Source: Pseudomonas mosselii (GTDB taxonomy: Bacteria > Pseudomonadota > Gammaproteobacteria > Pseudomonadales > Pseudomonadaceae). Taken from it: 64,000 nucleotides of DNA. Position 1 is the stretch's first letter. Each line of letters opens with the position of its first letter. The notes under the pieces were generated by a model. It made no database searches. It was not told the origin of the DNA and was given only the letters and a program-made list of their open reading frames with translations. The translations under genes and the position numbers were made by a program. The stretch covers positions 124,001 through 188,000 of the forward strand of contig NZ_QJRP01000005.1 of NCBI RefSeq assembly GCF_003205295.1. The letters are read 5' to 3'. Positions 8,523 to 16,036 of this stretch are shown here, in pieces.

Positions 8523-10064
8523 TCAGGCCACCGCACGCGGCGGGAAGATCCGGGTAGGCACGAAGGGGATCAGGCAGATCAGGGCAACGGCGATGCCCGC
8601 CATCACCAGGTACAGGTCGGCCGAGGTCAGCACCAGGGCCTGTTCATGGATGCGCTTGGCCAGGCCAGCGGCGTTGTCGTCGATCAATGGGGCGTTGCCC
8701 AGGCTGTCGACCAGGTGGTTGGAATGAAAATGCCGGCGCAGGGTACCCAAGGCGTCGAGCAGACCGCCGGCGATCACCGCCGACAGGCCCTTGACCGTGT
8801 TGAACCAGGCGGAGGCGAACGGGCCTTCCTGCGGGGTCATGCCATTGGTGGAAAGCATCAGCAGCGGCAGCACCGCCATGGGCTGACCGAACACCTGCAG
8901 CAGGTAGAACGGATAGAAATCGCCGCGGATCCACTGCGAGGTCAGCAGGCTGCTGCCCACGCACGAGACCGCCAGCATGGCCAGGCCCGTCGCCAGCACC
9001 CAGCGGCAGTCCACCGCGCGGATGTTGCACAGCGCCGCGGTCAACGGCAGGGCGATCAGCTGCGGCATGGCCACCAGCATCATCAACGGGCTGGTCTGCG
9101 CCGGGCGATAGCCCTGGATCTGCGCCAGGTAGGCGGACGGAATGCTGCCCACCCCCGAAAGCACGATCAGCACCCCGGCCAGGGTCACCAGGGCGAAGCT
9201 CAGGTTGCGTCGCGTGAGCATGCGCAACTGGAAGAACGGCAGCGGCTCGGACCATTCGTTGAACATGAACAGCACCAGCAGCAATACGCCGCCGCCGAGC
9301 AGCCAGCAGATCAGCGGCGAGTCGAACCAGCCCCAGCGATCGCCCAGCGACAGGCCCAGGACGATGCAGCTGATCGCAGGCAGGCCGAGCAACACGCCAC
9401 GCCAGTCCAGCTGCTTGAAGCGCTCGAGGCGCAGCGGGTCCTGGGGCAGGCCCCAGCCGACGCAGGCGATCGCCAGCAGCGACGGCAGGATGATCTGCCA
9501 GAACGCCCATTGCCAGCCGACGTATTCGGTCCACAGGCCCGCCAACGGCGTGCCGAGGTTCGGTCCGAAGGTGGCGGTCAGGGCATAGCAGGCCAGGCCG
9601 TAGACCTTGATGCCCGGAGGCAGGAAACGCAGCGCCACGCTCATCAGCATCGGCGGCAAGGCGCCCGAGGCGAAGCCCTGCAGCACGCGCAGCAGCATCA
9701 GGCTGTGCAGGTTGGGCGCGAAGGGCTGGATCAGGCCGAGCACGGCGAACACGCCGACGGCGCTCATGGTGAAACGACGCAACGAGAAGGTGGTGGCCAG
9801 CCAGGGCGCGAAGGCCATGGCCGAGACCGAGGCGGCGGCATACACCGCCAGCAACCAGGCACCTTCGTCGGCGCCGATGCCCATGGCGCCACGGATGTCG
9901 CTCAGGGAAATCTTGGTCACCGCCTCGTTGAGCCCGGCGCACAGCACCGCCAGCAACACGCCGAACAGCCCGACCACCACCCGCAGGCCGAACGCCGTCT
10001 GCGCAGGGGCGGCCGGCGCAGGGGCGGCGGCCAGCGCGGCGCAAGGCGCGGTCAGGGAACTCAT
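8523..10064 (-). CDS. EmrB-like MFS transporter (DHA2 family)
   Basis: Drug:H+ antiporter of 513 residues with about 14 predicted membrane helices, the hallmark of the DHA2 branch. After an Ala/Pro-rich N-terminus the first helix begins at FGLRVVVGLFGVLLAV; a DEGAWLLAVYAAASV segment and the long C-terminal TM pair ending IALICLIPFV are family-typical. It is the first gene of a three-gene operon with adaptor and channel. Its ATG is preceded by CTGGAGATGTC, a good ribosome-binding site. A perfect palindrome about 90 bases upstream is a likely binding site for the LysR-type protein encoded next door. Confidence 0.92.
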   Translation of the reverse strand: MSSLTAPCAALAAAPAPAAPAQTAFGLRVVVGLFGVLLAVLCAGLNEAVTKISLSDIRGAMGIGADEGAWLLAVYAAASVSAMAFAPWLATTFSLRRFTMSAVGVFAVLGLIQPFAPNLHSLMLLRVLQGFASGALPPMLMSVALRFLPPGIKVYGLACYALTATFGPNLGTPLAGLWTEYVGWQWAFWQIILPSLLAIACVGWGLPQDPLRLERFKQLDWRGVLLGLPAISCIVLGLSLGDRWGWFDSPLICWLLGGGVLLLVLFMFNEWSEPLPFFQLRMLTRRNLSFALVTLAGVLIVLSGVGSIPSAYLAQIQGYRPAQTSPLMMLVAMPQLIALPLTAALCNIRAVDCRWVLATGLAMLAVSCVGSSLLTSQWIRGDFYPFYLLQVFGQPMAVLPLLMLSTNGMTPQEGPFASAWFNTVKGLSAVIAGGLLDALGTLRRHFHSNHLVDSLGNAPLIDDNAAGLAKRIHEQALVLTSADLYLVMAGIAVALICLIPFVPTRIFPPRAVA

Positions 10065-10153
10065 GGATAGACATCTCCAGCAACATTTTAAGGGCTGGGT
10101 GAAGTCTAAGAAGGTCGAATGCTGACGAAAACTGACTTGTTGGCAGCTTTATG

Positions 10154-10168
10154 TTGCGTCAGACGCAA
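10154..10168. promoter_or_regulatory. Perfect 15-bp palindrome, putative LysR operator upstream of the efflux operon
   Basis: TTGCGTCAGACGCAA is a perfect inverted repeat with a single central base. It lies 90-104 bases upstream of the MFS start codon, in the 146-base gap between the pump and the LysR gene. The same palindrome occurs upstream of the LysR gene itself (11168-11182). Length and form fit a T-N11-A LysR box. That the LysR protein binds it is inference. Confidence 0.65.
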
Positions 10169-10210
10169 TCCAAGTTGATCTGCCGGCCATGGAACGCAAA
10201 ACGTTGCCCA

Positions 10211-11116
10211 TCAAGGATCGATGCTGCCGCAGGCCTTCAACGTCTGCCGCAACCAACGGTGCGCCGGGTCATTGTCGAAACGCGGATGCCAGGCCTGCAT
10301 CACGTTGACCTTCTCCAGCGGCACCGGGATTTCGAACGAACGCAACGGCAGCTTCAAGCGCTGCACACTGTTGAGGATGTTGGCCGGTATCGGCAGGATC
10401 AGGTCCGAATCCGGCAGCGAGAACATCGCCGAATGGAAGCTGGTGGTGATCAGCGCCACTCGCCGCTCCACCTTGCAGTTGGCCAACGACACGTCGATCG
10501 GTCCGTTGGCGCGGCCTCGTCGGGACACGCTGATCTGCGGGTAGGCGGCAAAACGCTCGGGGGTGATCGCGGCATCGAAGATCGGGTGATCCTCACGGGC
10601 CAGGCCGACGAAGTAGGTGTTGAACAGGCTCTGCACCTTGATCTCCGGCCCCAGCTCGATGGCCGAGCTGATAATCAGGTCGATCTGCCCGTTGCGCAGC
10701 ACCGCATCGTCATCACCACTGCCCTCGGGCACGAAACGCAGCACCGTGCGCGGCGCCTGGTCCAGCATCATGCGCAGCAACTGCGCGCCATAAAGGGCAA
10801 TGAACAGGTCGTTGGTGCGGATGTTGAAGGCGCGGTCGAGGTTGGCCAGGTCGACGGCATCGCGGCTGCGGAACACCAGGCCGGCCTGCTCCACCAAGCC
10901 ATGCACCTGTTCGCGCAAGGCCAACGCGCGCGGTGTCGGCACCAGGCCACGGCCGGCACGCACCAGAATCGGATCGCCCATGGCCTCGCGGATTCGCCCG
11001 AGGGTCCGGCTCATCGCCGCCGGGCTCAGGTTCATGCGCTGGGCGGCACCGACCACGCTGCCTTCGTCGAGCAGCACATCGAGGGCGACGAGCAGGTTCA
11101 TGTCCGGGAGTTGCAT
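10211..11116 (-). CDS. LysR-family transcriptional regulator next to the efflux operon
   Basis: A 301-residue LysR regulator: N-terminal winged helix-turn-helix (residues about 3-60, with SVVGAAQRMNLSPAAMSRTL as the recognition region) and a C-terminal effector-binding domain. The ATG at 11116 gives MQLPDMNLLVALDVLL, the standard LysR beginning; a 22-codon longer form would start inside the upstream palindrome and is less likely. It reads in the same direction as, and just upstream of, the pump operon. Identical palindromes before this gene and before the pump suggest it controls both. The PNLNLL-type start and R/K pattern resemble NahR/NodD-type members, but the inducer is unknown. Confidence 0.9.
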   Translation of the reverse strand: MQLPDMNLLVALDVLLDEGSVVGAAQRMNLSPAAMSRTLGRIREAMGDPILVRAGRGLVPTPRALALREQVHGLVEQAGLVFRSRDAVDLANLDRAFNIRTNDLFIALYGAQLLRMMLDQAPRTVLRFVPEGSGDDDAVLRNGQIDLIISSAIELGPEIKVQSLFNTYFVGLAREDHPIFDAAITPERFAAYPQISVSRRGRANGPIDVSLANCKVERRVALITTSFHSAMFSLPDSDLILPIPANILNSVQRLKLPLRSFEIPVPLEKVNVMQAWHPRFDNDPAHRWLRQTLKACGSIDP

Positions 11117-11167
11117 GGCCGTTTTCCGTGACAGCTGTGGGAAACGCGATGGTAACAGGTTGGCCGA

Positions 11168-11182
11168 TTGCGTCTGACGCAA
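11168..11182. promoter_or_regulatory. Second copy of the 15-bp palindrome, putative LysR autoregulatory site
   Basis: TTGCGTCTGACGCAA, a perfect palindrome equal to the reverse complement of the copy at 10154-10168, placed 52-66 bases upstream of the LysR start codon. The position fits an autoregulatory operator. Confidence 0.65.
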
Positions 11183-11238
11183 TGGCGCCGTGCGTGGGGG
11201 ACCATTTATCCGTAGAGGTTAATGAATCGACAATGGTG

Positions 11239-11345
11239 TGGCCTCACCGCCGGTAAGCCGCGGCGGCGAACCGCAGCCCCTACAGGCAGCGCATCTCCCT
11301 GTGGGCGCCGCGGTTCGCCGTTGCCACTTGCCGGCGATGAGGCCA
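11239..11345. repeat. Imperfect long inverted repeat (GGCGGCGAACCGC class)
   Basis: TGGCCTCACCGCCGG and GCCGCGGCGGCGAACCGC on the left are mirrored, imperfectly, by GCGCCGCGGTTCGCCG and CCGGCGATGAGGCCA on the right. It resembles the other REP pairs in layout but has a different core. It lies between the LysR gene and the universal stress gene. Confidence 0.65.
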
Positions 11346-11376
11346 GCACTGCCATCCATTCTCCAAAGGATCGCCC

Positions 11377-11823
11377 ATGCCCCACCCGGTTCTGATCGCC
11401 ATCGACGCCTCCCCGGCAGCCACCAGCCTGCTCACCCTCGCCCAGCGCTACTGCCGCCCCGGCGAGCACACCCTGCATGTGCTGCTGGCCATCGACTCGA
11501 CCTTCGCCGTGCACGACCACCGCACGGCCTACACCGAAGATGAGTTGGAGGAATACCCCGCCGCCTGCGACGAACAGCAACAGGCCGAGCACGCCGTGAA
11601 CAGCGCCGTGGTAACGCTGCGCGAAGCCGGGTTCGACAGCCTGGGCTGCATGGTCGCCGGCCAGCCGGTGGAGGCGATCATCGCCAAAGCCCGGGAGCTG
11701 GAGTGCGAACTGGTCATCATTGGCCACCGCCACCTGTCACGGCTAGGCAGGCTGCTCGATCCATCGATCAGCGCCAAGGTGATCGACCGGGTGAAGGTGC
11801 CCGTGCTGGTCGGGGCGGCTTGA
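11377..11823 (+). CDS. Universal stress protein, UspA family
   Basis: Single-domain Usp fold protein of 148 residues with the usual N-terminal PVLIAIDASPAA strand-loop and C-terminal VKVPVLVGAA. The region corresponding to the ATP-binding glycine motif reads GHRHLSRLGRLLDPSIS: the second glycine is replaced by His and the phosphate-loop glycine by Pro or absent, so it may not bind ATP in the standard way. A likely stand-alone gene; the following toxin-antitoxin pair starts 110 bases downstream. Role in stress survival is inferred from family only. Confidence 0.85.
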   Translation: MPHPVLIAIDASPAATSLLTLAQRYCRPGEHTLHVLLAIDSTFAVHDHRTAYTEDELEEYPAACDEQQQAEHAVNSAVVTLREAGFDSLGCMVAGQPVEAIIAKARELECELVIIGHRHLSRLGRLLDPSISAKVIDRVKVPVLVGAA

Positions 11824-11857
11824 GCCAGAAAAACCGTTGATCAGCCAGTACACACGA

Positions 11858-11899
11858 GGTAATGCAACTGCATTGACCAGGTAATGCACTCGCATTACC
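11858..11899. promoter_or_regulatory. Twin palindromic operators upstream of prlF-yhaV
   Basis: Two consecutive palindromes share the half-site GGTAATGC: GGTAATGC-AACT-GCATTGACC (11858-11878, imperfect) and GGTAATGC-ACTC-GCATTACC (11880-11899, perfect 8-base arms). Their centres are about 22 bases apart, two helical turns, 34 bases before the antitoxin start. This is the arrangement expected for cooperative binding by an AbrB-type antitoxin; binding is inference. Confidence 0.7.
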
Positions 11900-11932
11900 G
11901 TGGCCGATATTACCCCTCGCGGACTGACGACC

Positions 11933-12259
11933 ATGGCTACTACCTTCGAAGCGGAATCGACCCTGACCGAGCGCTACCAGACAACGGTCCCCGAAACCGT
12001 TCGCCGCGCATTGGGCCTGAAAAAGCGTGACAAGATTCACTACTCGATCCGCCCTGACGGAGCAGTGATACTGACCCGCGCAGAGACAGCCGAGGAAGAC
12101 CCTGCGGTGGGGCAGTTCCTCGAATTCCTGGAGCGGGATATCGCCACGAACCCGCAACGTTTGAAGGTTGTCGATGCAGAGTTTGTCGCTCGCCTGGATG
12201 CACTGGTTGGCGACGTTGAAATCGATCTCGATCAACCTCTATCGGCGGACGATGAATGA
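11933..12259 (+). CDS. prlF: PrlF/SohA-type antitoxin (AbrB/SpoVT fold)
   Basis: Antitoxin of a PrlF-YhaV type II system; it neutralises the toxin and represses the shared promoter. The 108-residue protein begins with a swapped-hairpin AbrB domain (STLTERYQTTVPETVRRALG; DKIHYSIRPDGAVILTR) and ends in an acidic tail (DLDQPLSADDE) that would bind the toxin. The ATG at 11933 is chosen over an 11-codon longer form because the family begins with this segment. It overlaps the toxin gene by 4 bases. Two palindromic operators lie directly upstream. Confidence 0.88.
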   Translation: MATTFEAESTLTERYQTTVPETVRRALGLKKRDKIHYSIRPDGAVILTRAETAEEDPAVGQFLEFLERDIATNPQRLKVVDAEFVARLDALVGDVEIDLDQPLSADDE

Positions 12260-12753
12260 CTGAAACGAGGCGCAAACCTCTATGCGTGCATGGCTGGAGT
12301 GTGTTCGCCCACCCCCTCTTTCTCGACAAGCTCGAGGCGCTCATCGATGAAGTCGAAGTGCTTCAGAGGAAGGACCCGGTCGGATACGTGAAGAAAAATG
12401 CGGCAAAACGATTGAAGGCCATCAGACGCTTGGCCTTCGACGTCATTGCCCAGGCGCCCGGCAACCCGGACCATCGCATGGGCGGCACACTGGGCGCGGA
12501 ACACAAGCACTGGTTCCGTGCCAAATTCTTCCAACAATATCGCTTGTTTTTCCGTTATCACGCATCCAGCAAGATCATCGTGCTGGCGTGGGTGAATGAT
12601 GACGACAGCAAACGCGCTTACGAAAGCAGCGACGACGCCTACAGGGTGTTCCGCCGCATGCTGGGTAACGGACACCCGCCTGACGACTGGAATCAGCTGT
12701 TGCAGGAAGCTGCTGCGGCATCAGCCCGATTCAACGCCACCCTCAAGCGCTGA
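12256..12753 (+). CDS. yhaV: YhaV-type toxin, RelE-superfamily ribonuclease
   Basis: Toxin of the PrlF-YhaV pair; in E. coli YhaV is an endoribonuclease of RelE-like fold that stops translation. The 165-residue product matches the family in length and in blocks: NGWSVFAHPLF-like start (here VHGWSVFAHPLFLDKLE), NAAKRLKAI, LGAEHKHWFRAKFFQQYRLFFRY and IVLAWVNDDDSKRAYE. It starts inside the antitoxin stop (ATGA overlap). The frame is intact, so the module looks functional. It sits between backbone genes with no integrase or tRNA nearby. Its slightly AT-richer composition than the flanking genes hints at acquisition, judged by eye only. Confidence 0.9.
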   Translation: MTETRRKPLCVHGWSVFAHPLFLDKLEALIDEVEVLQRKDPVGYVKKNAAKRLKAIRRLAFDVIAQAPGNPDHRMGGTLGAEHKHWFRAKFFQQYRLFFRYHASSKIIVLAWVNDDDSKRAYESSDDAYRVFRRMLGNGHPPDDWNQLLQEAAAASARFNATLKR

Positions 12754-12797
12754 CACCTGCCTGCCAATGCATCGATGGCGTCAGCGCGAGAACTGGA

Positions 12798-13658
12798 TCA
12801 GCCCTCGCTCGGCTTGACCACCACCGTACAGGTCGTCCCCGCCGCCAGCAGGAACCCTTCCGGCACTTCATCGATATGGATCCGCACCGGCACCCGCTGC
12901 GCCAGGCGCACCCAGTTGAAGGTCGGGTTCACATCGGCGATCAGCTCGCGGCTCTGCGGATTGTCGCGGTCATAGATCCCCCGGGCGATGCTCTGCACAT
13001 GCCCTTTGATACGCTCACCGCTCATCATCTGCAGTTCGGCCACATCCCCTACCTTGACGTGGGGAAGCTTGGTTTCCTCGAAAAAGCCGTACACCCAGAA
13101 CGACTGCTCATCCACCACCGCCATCACCGCCTCGCCGGTGCGCGCGTAATCGCCCTTGTGGATGTTCAGGTTGGTCACATAGCCATCGACAGTGGCAACG
13201 ATCTGTGTGCGCTTGAGGTTCAGCTCGGCGGCCGCCAGCTGGGCCTGGGCATGCTGGTAGTCGGCCAGGGCGGAGTTGGCGATATTGCTGGCGTCATCGC
13301 GGTTCTCTTTCGAGATCACCAGGTTGTCCATGTCGGCGCGGCGCCTGGCGTTGACCTTGCGCATTTCCCAGGTGGCCTTGCGCGAAGCCACCAACGCCTT
13401 GGCCTGCTCCACCGCCAACTGGTAATGCTCAGGGTCGATACGGATCAGCACATCGCCCTTCTTTACCCGCTGGTTATCCAGCACCGGCACATCCACCACA
13501 TAGCCCGGCACATCGGCGGCAACGTTGATGATGTCGGCACGCACCCGGCCGTCGCGGGTCCACGGCGTGGTCATGTAGTGCAGCCACAATTGGCGGCCGA
13601 TCGCCACGGCAGCGGCCAGCACCAGCAGGGTGGCGATCAGGCTGAAGAACTTTTTCAT
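12798..13658 (-). CDS. HlyD-family adaptor, AaeA-like
   Basis: Membrane fusion protein of 286 residues serving the neighbouring FUSC-type pump. One N-terminal anchor (FFSLIATLLVLAAAVAIG), split lipoyl domain (NVAADVPGYVVDVPVLDNQRV; QIVATVDGYVTNLNIHKG) and a short coiled coil, as in AaeA/EmrK-type adaptors. The ATG at 13658 is preceded by GAATCCTGCA and lies 10 bases after the DUF1656 stop; a 38-codon longer frame would overlap that gene. It is the last gene of the NodT-FUSC-DUF1656-HlyD operon. REP-free downstream gap of about 45 bases to the converging yhaV. Confidence 0.9.
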   Translation of the reverse strand: MKKFFSLIATLLVLAAAVAIGRQLWLHYMTTPWTRDGRVRADIINVAADVPGYVVDVPVLDNQRVKKGDVLIRIDPEHYQLAVEQAKALVASRKATWEMRKVNARRRADMDNLVISKENRDDASNIANSALADYQHAQAQLAAAELNLKRTQIVATVDGYVTNLNIHKGDYARTGEAVMAVVDEQSFWVYGFFEETKLPHVKVGDVAELQMMSGERIKGHVQSIARGIYDRDNPQSRELIADVNPTFNWVRLAQRVPVRIHIDEVPEGFLLAAGTTCTVVVKPSEG

Positions 13659-13668
13659 TGCAGGATTC

Positions 13669-13869
13669 TCACCAGTAGAGCGACAGCGCCAGGGCGCCGA
13701 ACAGGCAGACGAACAGCGACAGGCGCAACAGCGCCGGGTGCCAGAAGAAGCGATAGCCATCAACGCTTGCAATGAACCGGTCCAGCCCCCAGGCCAGGCC
13801 CAGGGCGAACAGGAACATCAAGGTCATGGTGGGCATGTACACGCCATGGAAGGCGATCTCACGGGGCAT
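13669..13869 (-). CDS. DUF1656 (AaeX-like) small inner-membrane protein
   Basis: A 66-residue protein with the family start MPREIAFHGVYMPTM and two hydrophobic helices (LMFLFALGLAWGLDRFI and LLRLSLFVCLFGALAL). DUF1656/AaeX members are always found beside FUSC-type pumps and HlyD adaptors and probably help assembly. Its start lies 11 bases inside the end of the pump gene, so the two are coupled. A longer frame through the pump gene is a shadow. Confidence 0.9.
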   Translation of the reverse strand: MPREIAFHGVYMPTMTLMFLFALGLAWGLDRFIASVDGYRFFWHPALLRLSLFVCLFGALALSLYW

Positions 13870-16036
13870 GGTGCATTCCTTTCGCCGGTGCCAGCGGCGA
13901 CTGTGGGTCGAGCAGGGAGGAACGGATGAAGTGCAGGTAGCTCTGCGCCCGGCGCAGCACCGAGGTGTCGAAGTGCCGGGCGAAGGGTTCGTCGGTGGCC
14001 TGCACGCGGCTGATGGCATGGTCCACCGCCACCAGCGCGCGCTCGTGGTTGCTGGCGCTGGGCTGCAGGAACAGCCGCGCCAGGGCCCGGCCCATCACAC
14101 GGATGGCCTGGCGCCAGGGCTGCGACTCGGCGTAGGCCGGGTGGATCGGCGCGCGATCCTGCTCCTTGCGCAACTCGATGATGGCGTGGCCGACCTCCAG
14201 AACCGTGAACATCCAGCCCATCAGCTCGCTCTGCACCTGCGGCTTGCCCGCTGCCAGGCCATAGGCCTGGTGCAGCAGGTCGCGGGTGCGGCTCTCGAAC
14301 GCCGAGCCCAACCCGCGCAGGCGCCCGCCGATGGCGAACAGCACCTGCTCGCGCAGCTCCTGCTCCAGGCGGCTCCACAGCCAGCGGCTGTTGGGCGGCA
14401 GGATGATTGCCCCGGCCGCGGCGCAGACGAACATGCCGATGACCATGCCGATGTAGTCATTGATGAAGGTGTAGGGGTCGTAGACCGTCAGGTTGTTCGG
14501 CACCGATCCGATGGCGAAGAACACCAGCAGGCCCAGGCCGTAACCGGCATAGGCCGGGCGCGAGGCGAGGAACGCGCCGAGCACGAACACCGGCGCCAGC
14601 ACCATGCACAGCAGCGGGAAGCCGTCGATCCAGGGGAACACGAAGAACGTCTCGAAGAACCCGATGAACGCGCCAATCGCCGTCCCGCAGGCCATCTGGA
14701 ACGACATGCGCTTGGGGTTCGGCGAGGCCGCCGACAGGCCCACGGTGACCGTGGCGATCAGGGTCATCATGGCGCCGCTGGGCCAGTCGCTGAGCAGCCA
14801 GTAGCTGCCCAGCAGAAGCAGCACTGCCGAGGCGCGCACGCCGGCCGCCAGCGATACCAGCCAGCTGGTCTGGGCCACGTAGGGCTCGTCCCACTGCTCG
14901 CGCTCGTGCTTGTGCACGGCCAGCGAGGCGTGGGTCTCGGCGTAGCTGTACATCTCGTCGACGAAGCGATAGAGCAGCTCGAAGGCGGTGTGGAAGTCGA
15001 GCAGGTCGGATTCGCTGGGGTTGGTCTGCAGGTACTCGGCGCGCAGGCCGCGCACCTGGGCCTGCAGGCCTTCCTTGTAGGTGCCAAGCTCCAGGGCCAG
15101 GCGCAGCGCGTCGGCGTCGGTCAGTGCCCGGCCGACATAGGGCTGCATCAGCGCGGCCAGGGTATTCAACCCGGGCTCGATGGCACCGACGATCTGCAAC
15201 GGACCACGGGCGCGCAGGCGCTCGAGCAACCGGTGCAGGGCGTTGAAGCGTGTGGTGATGGCCATGAACTCACTGTTCATGCGCACCAGGCGGCCGGAGC
15301 GCCGGCGCATGTGCGGGTCTTCGAAGGCGGTGACGTTGCGCAGGCTCTCCAGGCCCACCGCCTCGGCGACAAAGCGCACGTTGCTGGTCTCGAAGCGGTC
15401 GCGCTGGCTGTCGCCGCGCAGGGCCTCGACCACCACCCCGGCGAACACGCCGAAGCGCTGGTACAGGGCGTTGCGCATGGCGGCACTGGCCGACTGCGGC
15501 AGGATCGCGGCACTGACGAAGGTCGAGACCAGAATCCCCAGGGCAATCTCCAGCACCCGCCACACCGCCGCCATGAATGCCTGGTCGGGGTGCTGCAGCA
15601 CCGGCAGGCCGATCATCGCCGCCGTATAGCCGGCCAGCACGAAACCATAGGCACGGAAGGTGCGGTAGCGCATGGCGCCCGCCGAGCACAGGCCGACCCA
15701 CAGCGCCAGACTGGGCAGGAACAGCTCGGTGTTCTGCGGAAAGATCGCCATCAGCGCGACCATCATCGCCGAGCCGGCCAGGGTGCCGAGCACCCGGTAG
15801 AAACTCTTGGCGAACACATGGCCGCTCTGCGGCTGCATGACGATGAACACAGTGATCATCGCCGTGCGCGGCTGCGGCAGTTCCAGGCGCATGGCCAGCC
15901 ACAGGGTGATGAACGCGGCGGCCAGTACCTTGAAGATGTAGACCCAGGTGACCCCGTCGGTACGCGCCCAGGCAAAGAAGCCCCGGCGCCATTCCAGGCT
16001 CCGCAGCCAGCGCAGGGGCAAGCTCAGTGTGCTCAT
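13859..16036 (-). CDS. Fusaric acid resistance / aromatic-acid exporter, FUSC (AaeB) family
   Basis: Inner-membrane pump of 725 residues made of two repeats, each a bundle of about six membrane helices followed by a long cytosolic helical domain; the first bundle begins at IFKVLAAAFITLWLAMRLELP and the second at VSLAAGVRASAVLLLLGSYWLL. RTAMITVFIVMQPQSGHVFAKS is the FUSC signature. Family members (AaeB, YccS, FusE) export p-hydroxybenzoate or fusaric acid. It overlaps the upstream channel gene by 4 bases and DUF1656 by 11, a tightly coupled operon. Substrate unknown here; the divergent LysR regulator parallels AaeR. Confidence 0.92.
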   Translation of the reverse strand: MSTLSLPLRWLRSLEWRRGFFAWARTDGVTWVYIFKVLAAAFITLWLAMRLELPQPRTAMITVFIVMQPQSGHVFAKSFYRVLGTLAGSAMMVALMAIFPQNTELFLPSLALWVGLCSAGAMRYRTFRAYGFVLAGYTAAMIGLPVLQHPDQAFMAAVWRVLEIALGILVSTFVSAAILPQSASAAMRNALYQRFGVFAGVVVEALRGDSQRDRFETSNVRFVAEAVGLESLRNVTAFEDPHMRRRSGRLVRMNSEFMAITTRFNALHRLLERLRARGPLQIVGAIEPGLNTLAALMQPYVGRALTDADALRLALELGTYKEGLQAQVRGLRAEYLQTNPSESDLLDFHTAFELLYRFVDEMYSYAETHASLAVHKHEREQWDEPYVAQTSWLVSLAAGVRASAVLLLLGSYWLLSDWPSGAMMTLIATVTVGLSAASPNPKRMSFQMACGTAIGAFIGFFETFFVFPWIDGFPLLCMVLAPVFVLGAFLASRPAYAGYGLGLLVFFAIGSVPNNLTVYDPYTFINDYIGMVIGMFVCAAAGAIILPPNSRWLWSRLEQELREQVLFAIGGRLRGLGSAFESRTRDLLHQAYGLAAGKPQVQSELMGWMFTVLEVGHAIIELRKEQDRAPIHPAYAESQPWRQAIRVMGRALARLFLQPSASNHERALVAVDHAISRVQATDEPFARHFDTSVLRRAQSYLHFIRSSLLDPQSPLAPAKGMHHAP

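Noticed and set aside
8400-10070. 556-residue plus-strand ORF opposite the MFS gene
   Set aside because: Shadow of the 14-helix transporter; extreme His/Gln/Arg composition, no domain.
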